Source of the DNA: Prevotella sp. UBA2809
GTDB taxonomy: Bacteria; Bacteroidota; Bacteroidia; Bacteroidales; Bacteroidaceae
DNA: 64,000 bases
Assembly (NCBI GenBank): GCA_002351725.1
Contig: DEHD01000008.1
Span: 108,495-172,494 of the forward strand
Direction of reading: 5' to 3'
The stretch's first letter is position 1. Every line of letters starts with the position of its first letter. Made by a program: the position numbers and the translations under genes. The notes beneath the pieces were generated by a model. The model was not told the origin of the DNA and searched no databases. It saw nothing but the letters and a program-made list of their open reading frames with translations. This document shows, one piece after another, positions 17,373-25,631 of the stretch.

Positions 17373-18596
17373 CTATACTTTTATTTGTCCAGACATTAGT
17401 TTTGGAAGAAGAGTGTCGCGAAGAGTGGCGAGATAATCGTTTTCCTTATCTTTTTCCCTTATCTGAGATATGATGGGAACTATAATATCATCAAAAGTTT
17501 TTAATGTATTATGATCTGGAACAGGCATCAGATACTGCTTTAATGAAGCCATCCTTATACCTTGCTGCACTCCTCCTTGAGCATGTATTTTTACGTATTG
17601 TTGAAAAGCATCACTTAGCAGTAATACATATAAGAATTCTGTAGAGTAACCTTCTGCGGGATGCATATTGAAGACAGATTCACTTGTGTTCCAATTTGTT
17701 GGAGTTTCTGTAATCATTGCAACTCTTCCGATAGTTCCAATACCAGAGAATAATAAATCTCCTTTTTGAAGTTTAGAACGCTTATTAATCTTTTCAATGG
17801 CTTCATCTGTCACTTTATCACATCTATCATCAAGGTAAACACGATTATTACCCATGTTCTTAATTGTGACATAATAATTATCTCCTTCACCCAATTTGAA
17901 ATTTTGCCTAGGATTTAAACCTGTTCCAAACTTGGAGGTCATTTCATCTAATGACACCACTCTCCACCCTTCAGGAATCAAGCCAAGTTCACTTTCTACA
18001 AACTTGCCATCTTTGAAAGGGGCGAAGTCAACAAACCAATGCTTAAACAATGCCTGTGCCTGTGCTTCAAGATTCTCACAAATCTTTTTATTTACAGCAA
18101 TCTTGTCATCAAGAGTGGCCAAAGTACTTGTGGCTACCATCATATAGTCAGTTGGATAGAGAGGTATTGGCATTTCAACAAGTGACTTCACATTTAATGT
18201 TGGCTGTACCGTCGTATTTAAATTTTTACTAATATAATGTTGACCTTTAGGTGAATCAATGTAATATTTAACCCATCTTGTCAAAAGAGAATCAGGAATG
18301 TCTATAAGAGCAGTTGCACGAACCAAATTGCATCCTGCAAAATCTTGTGGAACTATTGCTGTCTTCCCAATAGTTCCAACCACACTAACTATCAACTCTC
18401 CTCCAACAAGTTTTGTTCGAGAATACTTTCTGTCATTTTCAATGGATGTCGTATCTAAATCGTGAACATTCCGTAGTCCTGATAATATGTTATTCACTTT
18501 AATTACAGGTACTCCATTAGTCACGCTGTTGCCAGGCTGGACAATACCGTATCCTATTTTCCTATTCGTTAATGTTCCTAATTTTACTTCTTGCAT
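17373..18596 (-). CDS. hsdS: Type I restriction-modification specificity subunit
   Basis: This 407-residue protein has two target-recognition domains (about 1-150 and 205-360), each followed by a conserved helical spacer (TLDDKIAVNKKICENLEAQAQ at about 166-187, and the matching C-terminal helix before TLLPKLMSGQIKV). It determines the bipartite DNA target for both methylation and cleavage. It is AT-rich relative to hsdM, as usual for exchanged specificity genes. I saw no inverted duplicate hsdS fragment nearby, so no recombinational switching is evident. It is 9 bases from hsdM. Confidence 0.93.
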   Translation of the reverse strand: MQEVKLGTLTNRKIGYGIVQPGNSVTNGVPVIKVNNILSGLRNVHDLDTTSIENDRKYSRTKLVGGELIVSVVGTIGKTAIVPQDFAGCNLVRATALIDIPDSLLTRWVKYYIDSPKGQHYISKNLNTTVQPTLNVKSLVEMPIPLYPTDYMMVATSTLATLDDKIAVNKKICENLEAQAQALFKHWFVDFAPFKDGKFVESELGLIPEGWRVVSLDEMTSKFGTGLNPRQNFKLGEGDNYYVTIKNMGNNRVYLDDRCDKVTDEAIEKINKRSKLQKGDLLFSGIGTIGRVAMITETPTNWNTSESVFNMHPAEGYSTEFLYVLLLSDAFQQYVKIHAQGGVQQGIRMASLKQYLMPVPDHNTLKTFDDIIVPIISQIREKDKENDYLATLRDTLLPKLMSGQIKV

Positions 18597-18605
18597 AAAT
18601 GAAAC

Positions 18606-20180
18606 TTAGACGTTGAAACCAATACTTCCTATCTGCTTTTTAATCTCATCTTCTAGCCGATGGCTCTCAGCAAAGAGGTCACCAAGTTCTGAGGTGAGGC
18701 GCTGCATCTTTTCTTCGAATGGCTCACCATCATCTTCCTCGTCTGCTATACCCACATAGCGGCCAGGCGTAAGTACCCAGTCCTGCTGGGCAATCTCTTC
18801 GAGAGTAGCTACCTTGCAGAAGCCCTTGACATCTTCAAGGGTGCCTGCCTCGTAACTACGGAAAGTTGCTGCAATACGTTGCACATCGCACTCTTCAGCA
18901 GGAAGTTTTGCCCAAGGCTTATCCTCCTTCTTCACCATGTCGTAGCGCACAAGGTCGTCGGAAAGTTCACGGTGGGTGCGGTCAACCATCATACCCATTT
19001 CTCTTGCATCGATGAAGAGCACCTTACCTGGATTCTTTTTCTTTCGATTGAAGAACCATACACAGACAGGGATAGACACGTTGTAGAACAACTGGTTGGG
19101 CATTGCAATAATACCTTCCACGAGGTCAGCCTCTATGAGTCGCTTGCGGATATCGCCTTCACCGCCAGTATTTGTAGTCAAAGAACCATTGGCAAGAACA
19201 AGTCCAATTCGACCTGTTGGAGAAAGATGATGCACCATGTGCTGAATCCAAGCGTAGTTGGCATTGTTTTCTGGAGGTACTCCATATTTCCAACGGACAT
19301 CATCTGCCAGACGGCTTGCACCCCAATCTTTCATGTTGAAGGGAGGATTTGCCATGATGAAGTCAAACTTCTTCGTGGCGTGCTTATCATCACCAAAACT
19401 GTCGCCCCAACTATCGCCAAGGTCTGCCTCTATGCCACGGATGGCAAGGTTCATGTGCGCCATCTTCCATGTGTTTGCGTTGAACTCCTGACCATAGATA
19501 GTTACATTACGGAGGTTGCCTTGATGCTGCTGAATGAACTTGGCGCTCTGCACAAACATACCACCTGAACCACAGGCTGGGTCATAAACGCGACCTTCAA
19601 ATGGCTGAAGCACTTCGACTATAGTACGGACAATGCAGGATGGTGTATAGAACTCACCTCCTGAAGATTGAGTTTCAGCGGCAAAGTTCTGCAAGCAGTA
19701 TTCATACACACGACCAAAGAGGTCGATGCCTTCTCCTTGTGCATGCATATCCATGTTATCGAAGATTTCAACCACCTCACCCAAGCGTATCTTATCAATC
19801 TCGGGTCGAGAATAGTTGTTGGGCAGCACCTTCTTCAAACGTGGATTCTCTTTTCCAATCTCTTCGAGGGCATGATCAATTACCTGGCCAATCTCAGGTG
19901 AATGCGCCTTGCTGGCGATGACATTCCAACGAGCATCCTGAGGCACCCAGAACACATGCTCTGCGGTGTATTCGTCGCGATCTTCCTCGAAGCCGTCGCC
20001 CTCTTCAACAAGTTCGTTGTAACGCTTATCGAAACAGTCGCTAATATATTTCAGAAATACAAGACCCAGCACCACATTCTGATATTCAGATGCAGTCAGA
20101 TTACCACGAAGTTTATTCGCGCTATCCCATATACGGTCTTCAATAGACTTCTCTTTTACAACTTTAGCTTTCTTTGCCAT
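18606..20180 (-). CDS. hsdM: Type I restriction-modification DNA methyltransferase
   Basis: This 524-residue N6-adenine methyltransferase subunit has an N-terminal helical HsdM_N domain, then the AdoMet-binding motif DPACGSGGM (about 200-208) and the catalytic NPPF (about 278-281), which identifies adenine methylation. ATG 20180 (MAKKAKVV) is preferred to a TTG six bases before it. It is the first gene of the R-M operon and is preceded, 45-50 bases upstream, by the U-tract of a structured RNA. Confidence 0.95.
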   Translation of the reverse strand: MAKKAKVVKEKSIEDRIWDSANKLRGNLTASEYQNVVLGLVFLKYISDCFDKRYNELVEEGDGFEEDRDEYTAEHVFWVPQDARWNVIASKAHSPEIGQVIDHALEEIGKENPRLKKVLPNNYSRPEIDKIRLGEVVEIFDNMDMHAQGEGIDLFGRVYEYCLQNFAAETQSSGGEFYTPSCIVRTIVEVLQPFEGRVYDPACGSGGMFVQSAKFIQQHQGNLRNVTIYGQEFNANTWKMAHMNLAIRGIEADLGDSWGDSFGDDKHATKKFDFIMANPPFNMKDWGASRLADDVRWKYGVPPENNANYAWIQHMVHHLSPTGRIGLVLANGSLTTNTGGEGDIRKRLIEADLVEGIIAMPNQLFYNVSIPVCVWFFNRKKKNPGKVLFIDAREMGMMVDRTHRELSDDLVRYDMVKKEDKPWAKLPAEECDVQRIAATFRSYEAGTLEDVKGFCKVATLEEIAQQDWVLTPGRYVGIADEEDDGEPFEEKMQRLTSELGDLFAESHRLEDEIKKQIGSIGFNV

Positions 20181-20224
20181 AGACAATTGATAGTTTTTAG
20201 TTCACTTGCATCGACTATCAATCG

Positions 20225-20490
20225 CTGGCGCAAAAAAAAAGCGTGATGCTTCTTTTGCGTTGAACTATGAGGCATGCCCAGGAAAGGAAACCCCAGTCGG
20301 TTTAACAGAATGCATCACGCCTATAGGCGCGAAAACATTACTATATAACCGACATGAGGATGCACTATTCCTGCACCCCACCATCTCTATTACTTCAAAG
20401 CGTTTTTATTTCCAAACTGTTTCCTGGGCATTTTGGTTCAACGCGAAATAATAGCTAATGCTTTCTAATTAGTCCGGATTTCTCCCCGAA
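20225..20490 (-). ncRNA. Highly structured RNA upstream of hsdM (leader or stand-alone)
   Basis: The minus-strand transcript would start near 20490 below a TACCTTTG box (20498-20505) and ends in nine U (20232-20240). Perfect complementary blocks are: 20257-20265 with 20436-20444 (9 bp), 20274-20285 with 20420-20431 (12 bp), 20296-20302 with 20347-20353 (7 bp), the palindrome CGCCTATAGGCG (20318-20329), and 20241-20249 with 20312-20320 (9 bp), the last directly before the U tract. The final pair crosses the first two, so it forms a pseudoknot or an alternative terminator. I could not match it to tmRNA, RNase P, 6S or SRP RNA. No good ORF lies inside. Confidence 0.65.
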
Positions 20491-20497
20491 CCATCGG

Positions 20498-20505
20498 CAA
20501 AGGTA
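20498..20505 (-). promoter_or_regulatory. Promoter -7 element of the hsd leader RNA
   Basis: Minus-strand TACCTTTG followed by C. A TTG lies about 18 bases upstream in the expected -33 region. Confidence 0.65.
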
Positions 20506-20589
20506 CGAAAAGTTTTGGATTTACAAGCGGAAATTGGGTAAAAACATAAAAAAAGTCCCAAAATATTTGGAACTTATTGAAATACTTCT

Positions 20590-20597
20590 TACCTTTG
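20590..20597 (+). promoter_or_regulatory. Promoter -7 element of small RNA 2
   Basis: TACCTTTG followed by CAGC, at the plus-strand end of repeat copy 2. Confidence 0.6.
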
Positions 20598-20602
20598 CAG
20601 CA

Positions 20603-20682
20603 TGAAAGGAAACGATTTCCTCCCGCTGAAATGAAAGAGTAGCACCGTAATCGGGTTAGCAAATCAGTTCAGCGGTTTTTTT
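20603..20682 (+). ncRNA. Candidate small RNA 2
   Basis: An 80-base transcript is bounded by the TACCTTTG promoter and a terminator: CCGCTGAA (20623-20630) pairs with TTCAGCGG (20668-20675), followed by seven T. A GGAAA/TTTCC hairpin lies at its 5' end. No ORF. It occupies the same place relative to the promoter repeat as small RNA 1 but has a different sequence. Confidence 0.55.
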
Positions 20683-21175
20683 ATTTCCTAAGATTTTGAA
20701 TCTCGGCATCAAAAGTATTTTGATCGATTATGGCATATGGCTTGAACAATCCTGTATTTCTAATTTTACGAATACAGAGATATGCTTTACCGCCAAGTTC
20801 CCTACTGAAGTATGCAAAATAAGCTGTTTCTGGATGTTTGCCTGGTATAACTTCTCGCCAACCTTCGTATGTCGACTTTTCAATAAAACCTTTGATGTCC
20901 TGAGCTAACTTGTTTTTGAATGCGTTGAAACAATTATCTTGTGTATTCTTGCCTACAATAGTTTTAAGATCGGACTTTGTGATTTCAACATCCATCGTGA
21001 TAACATTTGTTATTGTAAAGCGCAGAGGATTTTCTTTTAGTTCATCTGCGATTTTCAATACTTCTGCCCTATACCTTTTGCTTTCAACGAAGTATTCTTC
21101 GTCAGTACGTTGTTTCTTATAATGAGATGCCAACGAGCATCCCATAAATGATTCTTCTGCTATATCGTCGTTCAT
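20681..21175 (-). CDS. Unknown 164-residue protein
   Basis: The product is soluble with alternating helix and strand; no family was recognised. It starts at ATG 21175 with a TACCTTTG promoter box 24 bases upstream. The stop lies at the end of the small RNA 2 terminator on the opposite strand. The C-terminal half (WREVIPGKHPETAYFAYFSRE, GGKAYLCIRKIRNTGLFKPYAII) is basic and strand-rich, which could suit nucleic-acid binding, but this is a guess. It borders the R-M locus and may be part of the same accessory region. Confidence 0.6.
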   Translation of the reverse strand: MNDDIAEESFMGCSLASHYKKQRTDEEYFVESKRYRAEVLKIADELKENPLRFTITNVITMDVEITKSDLKTIVGKNTQDNCFNAFKNKLAQDIKGFIEKSTYEGWREVIPGKHPETAYFAYFSRELGGKAYLCIRKIRNTGLFKPYAIIDQNTFDAEIQNLRK

Positions 21176-21198
21176 TTGTTGATTATCCGTTTATAGTG

Positions 21199-21206
21199 CA
21201 AAGGTA
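21199..21206 (-). promoter_or_regulatory. Promoter -7 element of the 164-residue gene
   Basis: Minus-strand TACCTTTG; surrounding bases (CAAAGGTAC...ACAAGCG) resemble the minus half of the divergent promoter repeat. Confidence 0.55.
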
Positions 21207-21342
21207 CTAAAAATATGGGAAAAACAAGCGTTTTCAGACGAAAAACTATCATTTTTCTCACTAAAAATCAATAAAAATAATGAATATAAAAAAGTGTGTA
21301 AAAAATATCGTTCAGTATGATAGATAATTCAAATAAAAATAG

Positions 21343-21350
21343 TACCTTTG
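21343..21350 (+). promoter_or_regulatory. Promoter -7 element of the 388-residue gene
   Basis: TACCTTTG, 34 bases before ATG 21384. Confidence 0.6.
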
Positions 21351-21383
21351 TATGCTATTTTAAAAAGATTGTAATAGGTTAAT

Positions 21384-22550
21384 ATGAATCATACAAAAGT
21401 ACCACGTTCACTTATATATCGCGAGCGCCGATCCTTGGAAGAATTTGGCGCATATGAAACTGAGAGCATTACACGACCTCTTGCCGATGTAATGCTAAGA
21501 CTTGATTTCATTAATTCTGAGGAACGAGCCCTCTGGTGTTTGAATACTGCTTTCTATATTTGTACAATGATTATGTTGGAAGTAGACCCAAGATGGCGTA
21601 TCGAAGATTATAAACGCATCGCAATTCCGCAATGGAATTATAAGTCTGAAGATTTTCAGATTCTAACATTATCGATGGTTGGTTTGTTACTTAGCCGATT
21701 GGAAGAGCCAGATCCTCTGTTGAGTAATAAGGGCAAAACAAGGAGTCATTTGATTTGGTTAATGATAGATGGTGGAGAATTCAATCCAATATTCAACGAG
21801 TTGTATGAGCATATTAATAAGGATCCATTTATTACCCCCACCATACCCAACAGCACATTTGCACCAAGAGTAATTGACAAGGAAACAATCCACGACGTTA
21901 TGTCTGATTTGAATTTTAACTGGGTAAAATTTACCAATTATCTGGAAGAGCGTAGTGTAAGAGACATAGTAAAGGCATATGGTTATACCGAAGAAGAAAA
22001 ACATAACTTGGTAGATATGATGAGACAGGCTTCCCATGGTTTTTATTTGTCAAGTTGTAACGATCAACCTAAGCTGGTGGATGCAATGCTTAGTATTATT
22101 GACAACGAAATACACAAACAATTCAATCCAGAAGATAATTCAGCTTTAATAGAAACTGAAGATAAGACAGATTTTTATAAACAACGTGTTGAGGAGCTAG
22201 AGGCAGAAAATACAAAACTCCATGCAGAAATAGAACAGATGAAGAATTGTAATAATTTAGATGTAATGCCTATAGAGCCAAATGAAAATCTGCAAAAGGA
22301 AATGAAGGAAATGATTATCGAAATGCTAAAGCCTATCTTTAAAGACTCTGCGGATGCAGCTATAGAGTTCCTTGATATGATTAACGGAAAAGCAGATATG
22401 AGCATCAGTAATATCGTTTATCAATGGGTAAAGCAGAAAAAAATATCTGAAAGGTCGAAAGGACGTCCGTTATGGTGTGTACTACATGCAGCAAAACTAT
22501 ATAGAGCTACAGAACAAAATTGGAACACAGCTCTAAGAAATCACCCTTAA
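21384..22550 (+). CDS. Unknown 388-residue protein with coiled coil
   Basis: The N-terminal two thirds are helical and unrecognised (for example ERALWCLNTAFYICTMIMLEVDPRW). A coiled coil follows at about 270-295 (YKQRVEELEAENTKLHAEIE), then a C-terminal region ending in WVKQKKISERSKGRPLWCVLHA. No catalytic motif is evident. It has its own promoter and a clean terminator at 22555-22588. It lies between the R-M locus and the primase island and its base composition is AT-rich, which suggests accessory DNA. Confidence 0.65.
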   Translation: MNHTKVPRSLIYRERRSLEEFGAYETESITRPLADVMLRLDFINSEERALWCLNTAFYICTMIMLEVDPRWRIEDYKRIAIPQWNYKSEDFQILTLSMVGLLLSRLEEPDPLLSNKGKTRSHLIWLMIDGGEFNPIFNELYEHINKDPFITPTIPNSTFAPRVIDKETIHDVMSDLNFNWVKFTNYLEERSVRDIVKAYGYTEEEKHNLVDMMRQASHGFYLSSCNDQPKLVDAMLSIIDNEIHKQFNPEDNSALIETEDKTDFYKQRVEELEAENTKLHAEIEQMKNCNNLDVMPIEPNENLQKEMKEMIIEMLKPIFKDSADAAIEFLDMINGKADMSISNIVYQWVKQKKISERSKGRPLWCVLHAAKLYRATEQNWNTALRNHP

Positions 22551-22554
22551 TATC

Positions 22555-22588
22555 AAGGTAGTAAACATGTTTTTACTACCTTTTTTAT
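22555..22588 (+). terminator. Terminator after the 388-residue gene
   Basis: GGTAGTAAA CATGTT TTTACTACC followed by six T. Confidence 0.85.
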
Positions 22589-22692
22589 TTTCACATTTTC
22601 ACGATTCCTAAATAATCATTTTCATTTATTTGTTTTTATTTTCACAATCAGAAAATCATTTTCACAATTATTTGTGCAATAAATTATTGCCA

Positions 22693-22700
22693 TACCTTTG
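22693..22700 (+). promoter_or_regulatory. Promoter -7 element before the structured leader
   Basis: TACCTTTG followed by CAGC; the next start codon is 115 bases away, leaving a long leader. Confidence 0.65.
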
Positions 22701-22706
22701 CAGCCG

Positions 22707-22800
22707 GAATTCTAAGGGAACAAAGCCGTAAGCGTGGCTCCCGCCAGTCTCGGTAATCATCTGGCCATAGGACTGGAAACGCCATCAGATGTTCACTTCC
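22707..22800 (+). ncRNA. Structured 5' leader with possible pseudoknot
   Basis: The bases between promoter and ATG 22816 fold well on paper. GGG...AGCC/GGCT...CCC gives a nested hairpin (about 22717-22742). CCAGTC (22744-22749) pairs with GACTGG (22771-22776), and CATCTG (22758-22763) pairs with CAGATG (22786-22791). The last two stems cross, which is the pattern of an H-type pseudoknot. It could be a riboswitch-like leader or an independent RNA. No family was recognised. Confidence 0.45.
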
Positions 22801-22815
22801 TTAATAAATATAACA

Positions 22816-23196
22816 ATGGAAGATAAGAACAAAAAAGTCAACCGCAAAGGTTGCTACAAGAACACTACTCTGTGTTGTTATTTGAAAACCGTTCTCCAGA
22901 ACGATCGTGTTATGAAGGCAGGAAAGGATTATCAGGGTATGCTGCGGCGCGATGTGGAATGTGAGGAGTTTCGTTATGATGAGCACTTTACTTTTGTAGA
23001 GACTCTGCCTTGGACTAAGAAGCGCAATCCTAAAGTGTTCAGTGGCAAGTACATCACCATTACCCGTAGGGATGATGGCTCGCTGCGACCTAACTTCAAA
23101 CCAATAAAGAATTGGACGGATTTCAACGCAGAAGTATATGCCGTCGGCGTGGCTAACGAACTGCTCTGGGGACTCGAGGGCCTGATAGAGAAATAG
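22816..23196 (+). CDS. Small unknown protein of the primase island
   Basis: From ATG 22816 (MEDKNKKVNRKGCYKN) the protein has 126 residues. An in-frame TTG nine codons upstream is ignored because it lies near the leader structure. It is basic at the N-terminus and strand-rich later (FVETLPWTKKRNPKVFSGKYITITRRDDGS, then a C-terminal helix NAEVYAVGVANELLWGLEGL). No family was recognised. Its place before the DUF3987-like and primase genes suggests the same mobile or replication-related module. Confidence 0.6.
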   Translation: MEDKNKKVNRKGCYKNTTLCCYLKTVLQNDRVMKAGKDYQGMLRRDVECEEFRYDEHFTFVETLPWTKKRNPKVFSGKYITITRRDDGSLRPNFKPIKNWTDFNAEVYAVGVANELLWGLEGLIEK

Positions 23197-23216
23197 GCTG
23201 GTAATCACAACCCTTG

Positions 23217-23364
23217 TGTTCCAGTTCCAAATGTTCCAATTAATTTCCGAGGGTCAAATACCCTTATATAAATAACATAACTAATTGATATATAGATAGT
23301 TATATATAATAATAAGAGGATATAAGAACATCCTGAAATAAACTGGAACAACTGGAACTGGAAC
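23217..23364. repeat. Inverted GTTCCAGTTCCA repeat flanking AT-rich DNA
   Basis: The left arm (23218-23241) and the reverse complement of the right arm (23341-23364) agree at about 20 of 24 bases. Each arm holds several TTCCA/GTTCCA units. Between them are about 100 AT-rich bases with a GAGGGT/ACCCTT hairpin. The layout resembles an operator or replication-origin iteron cluster directly upstream of replication-type genes. Confidence 0.55.
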
Positions 23365-23404
23365 GCTCGGACAATTATTAATTCATTTAAAAAGCAGAAA
23401 ATCA

Positions 23405-24706
23405 ATGAGATACGACATTTCAAAACCATCTGCGCCTGCGATGCCAAACCTTGGAAAAGGCACAGAATGTATTAAACTCCTGCTCTCGCAGGCATCAAAA
23501 GACATGCACGAACCCTTGGTTCCGATGTTTTTCCCCATCTTTGGCGCACATATCAGCGGCACAGAATTTCAGTACCCCGACTATAGTTGGAAGGAGCCAA
23601 CGGGCATGATGGCCAATCTTGTGGCCCATTCTGGCGATAATAAGGGGCAATTAACGACACTTGCAAAAGCCATCTGTCGCGATTTCACTAAACACGACGA
23701 GGAGGAAGAAAAGAAGTATATGGCATGGCAGAAACAGAAGAACGCCAAGGGTGCCAACAAGGATAAACCCGAAGAGCCACAGGTGGGCTACTGGTTTCCG
23801 CCATCGGATACTACCAAGCCAGCCTTCCTAAAGAATGCGATGGCACTTGAGGCACAGGGCGGCAGAACGCAGTACTTCAATCTTCCAGAAGTGGAGATGG
23901 CCGACCAACTATGCGGCAGCCATAAACATGTGTCGGTGTTGCTTCGTAACGTCTACGACCGCGACAAAGCCGGTGCCTTGCGCGCTACCTCAGATGGTAT
24001 TACAGGTAACCCCACCATCAGAGCCTGCATAACAATAGCATCGAACCCCGACTCTACTCGCAAGTTCTATAAGTACGAATTGACTAACGGTACATTCGGC
24101 CGAATGGTCTTCTCGTATAAGCAGCGAGGCGAGCGCAAGGGCAGGATTCCGCGACAGGGCCGATACACCGACGAGTTCTACCAGAAGCTTGACGAGTATA
24201 TAATGCGACTCGACATCTGCAAGGGGCGCTACATCATCCGACAGCTGAATAAGCTTATCGACAGGCTGGCCGAAGACATGGCTACACTGGCCGACCTTGC
24301 CGACGACGACCTGCTGTTTGAGATATCACACCGTGCGCTCGTGTCGGGCTGGAAAGCAGGCTGCATCATGTGGGTACTCAACAATCAGGTGTGGACTAAG
24401 TCTATGGGCGAGCTCGTAGAATGGCTTGTATATCACGACATGTGGAGTAAAATGGCAGTATTTGCCGACATGCTTGGAAAGGACACCTACCAGATGAGCG
24501 AGACACAGCGCCGCGGTCCGAAGAACATGTTAGACAGCCTGCCGAACACCTTTAACGAGGCTCAGCTTGAAGCGCTCCGCACCAACCTCGAAAAGAGTAA
24601 GGAGGGAACCGGCCCACAGCTGCGCAAATGGGTGTTCCGCAAGTTCATTACCTACGATGCTGAGACAGGACTTTACACCAAGACAAAAGAGTATCTGAAT
24701 GGATAA
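23405..24706 (+). CDS. DUF3987-like protein of a Bacteroidales primase module
   Basis: This 433-residue protein resembles the C-terminal part of the VirE/DUF3987 proteins found next to primase genes in Bacteroidales; I recall this from gene context and general sequence character, not from a search. Visible features are the region PIFGAHISGTEFQYPDYSWKE, a charged linker with KKYMAWQKQKNAKGANKDK (about 105-130), and a helical C-terminal half. No Walker A motif was found, so helicase activity is not supported. Its end overlaps the primase start by 8 bases. Confidence 0.6.
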   Translation: MRYDISKPSAPAMPNLGKGTECIKLLLSQASKDMHEPLVPMFFPIFGAHISGTEFQYPDYSWKEPTGMMANLVAHSGDNKGQLTTLAKAICRDFTKHDEEEEKKYMAWQKQKNAKGANKDKPEEPQVGYWFPPSDTTKPAFLKNAMALEAQGGRTQYFNLPEVEMADQLCGSHKHVSVLLRNVYDRDKAGALRATSDGITGNPTIRACITIASNPDSTRKFYKYELTNGTFGRMVFSYKQRGERKGRIPRQGRYTDEFYQKLDEYIMRLDICKGRYIIRQLNKLIDRLAEDMATLADLADDDLLFEISHRALVSGWKAGCIMWVLNNQVWTKSMGELVEWLVYHDMWSKMAVFADMLGKDTYQMSETQRRGPKNMLDSLPNTFNEAQLEALRTNLEKSKEGTGPQLRKWVFRKFITYDAETGLYTKTKEYLNG

Positions 24707-25607
24707 GATTGAACTTCAAAAGCTCCGCGACCTGCCTATTGAGGGGGTCGCAGAGCGACTCGGACTCACAGTTAGCCACCACAAGTGCCTGTGTCCGTTC
24801 CATCAGGATCATCACGCCTCGATGTCGTTCAGCGTTAAGCGCAACACGTATCGTTGCTTTGTGTGCGGAGCCTCGGGTAGCGGCCCTATCGACCTGGTGA
24901 TGCGTTACCTGAACAAGGACTTTCTTGATGCCTGCCGCTGGTTGGCCGACGAACACAACATGATCCTAACGGAAAATGTGAAAATTGAAAAATGTAATAA
25001 TGTAAACATTAACCCCTTCGACGCCAGCAGATACAATCGATACTTTGAGCATCCGTGGCTATCGCAAGAGGCACAAAAGTTTCTGTTCGATGAGCGTGGT
25101 ATCAGCCAGAGAGTGGCCACGTGGTGCAGGCTTGCATCGTGGCGCGACAAGCAGGGCACGCCGTGGTTGCAGATACCCTACTACAACCGCCAAGGCCTAC
25201 TGGTTGGCGTTCAGAACCGCAACCTTGTAAGGGGCTCCCTACCCCGCTTCCGTTTTCCGCAAGGCTCCGAGTGCGGCATCTATAATTTGCCAATACTGAA
25301 CTTGATACTTCCAGGCGAGGCATTGTGGATAACCGAGGGATGTAGCGACTGCTGGGCGATGCTCTCGGCAGGCCGGAAGGCCATCGCCATCCCGTCGGCC
25401 ACGCTGCTTAGCAAGAAGGATAAGGAACTGCTGTTATCGCTATCCGATATGTATACATTCCACATGTTTCCTGACCGCGATGAGCCCGGGGAGCGACTCT
25501 TTATGCAACTGAAAGAGGTATTGCCCAGCCTGGAGCATCACCAACTGCCAGCAGGCTGCAAGGACTTTGGTGAGTACTATGTACAATGTAAAAATTTAAA
25601 AATTTAA
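24699..25607 (+). CDS. DNA primase-like protein, CHC2 zinc finger plus TOPRIM
   Basis: The protein has 302 residues. Residues about 30-56 form a CHC2-type zinc finger (CPFH ... YRCFVC), followed by GSGPIDLVM and a helix as in DnaG. The C-terminal part has a TOPRIM-like core: WITEGCSDCWAML with the Glu, and FPDRDEPGERL with DxD. The linker (about 93-105, ENVKIEKCNNVNIN) is encoded by a repeat-like AT-rich stretch (24972-25012). It probably synthesises primers for a mobile or plasmid-derived unit. It is much shorter than DnaG and lacks the helicase-binding domain. Confidence 0.85.
   Translation: MDKIELQKLRDLPIEGVAERLGLTVSHHKCLCPFHQDHHASMSFSVKRNTYRCFVCGASGSGPIDLVMRYLNKDFLDACRWLADEHNMILTENVKIEKCNNVNINPFDASRYNRYFEHPWLSQEAQKFLFDERGISQRVATWCRLASWRDKQGTPWLQIPYYNRQGLLVGVQNRNLVRGSLPRFRFPQGSECGIYNLPILNLILPGEALWITEGCSDCWAMLSAGRKAIAIPSATLLSKKDKELLLSLSDMYTFHMFPDRDEPGERLFMQLKEVLPSLEHHQLPAGCKDFGEYYVQCKNLKI
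24972..25012. repeat. AT-rich heptamer-like repeat inside the primase linker
   Basis: Runs such as GAAAATT GAAAAAT GTAATAA TGTAAAC resemble the intergenic arrays at 25585-25630 and 45609-45647. They encode the linker between zinc finger and TOPRIM. Confidence 0.45.
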
Positions 25608-25630
25608 ATAATTAAAAATGTAAAAAATAG
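25585..25630. repeat. AT-rich tandem repeat after the primase gene
   Basis: Repeated AAAAATT/AATGTAA units overlap the primase stop codon and fill the gap to the DUF4248 gene. Confidence 0.5.
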
Positions 25631-25631
25631 A

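Larger units (their letters stand above)
20491..20610. repeat. Divergent promoter repeat, copy 2 (right of the R-M locus)
   Basis: Second copy of the repeat at 12773-12893. The exact block TTGGAACTTATTGAAATACT and both promoter boxes are kept, while the transcripts it drives differ. Confidence 0.75.

Noticed and set aside
17373..18596. Phase-variable hsdS with inverted partial copies
   Set aside because: No second hsdS fragment or invertase is present in the window.
20225..20490. Retron msr-msd, tmRNA, RNase P RNA, 6S RNA or SRP RNA
   Set aside because: No reverse transcriptase nearby, and I could not find the conserved sequences or fold of the known RNAs. Left as an unclassified structured RNA.
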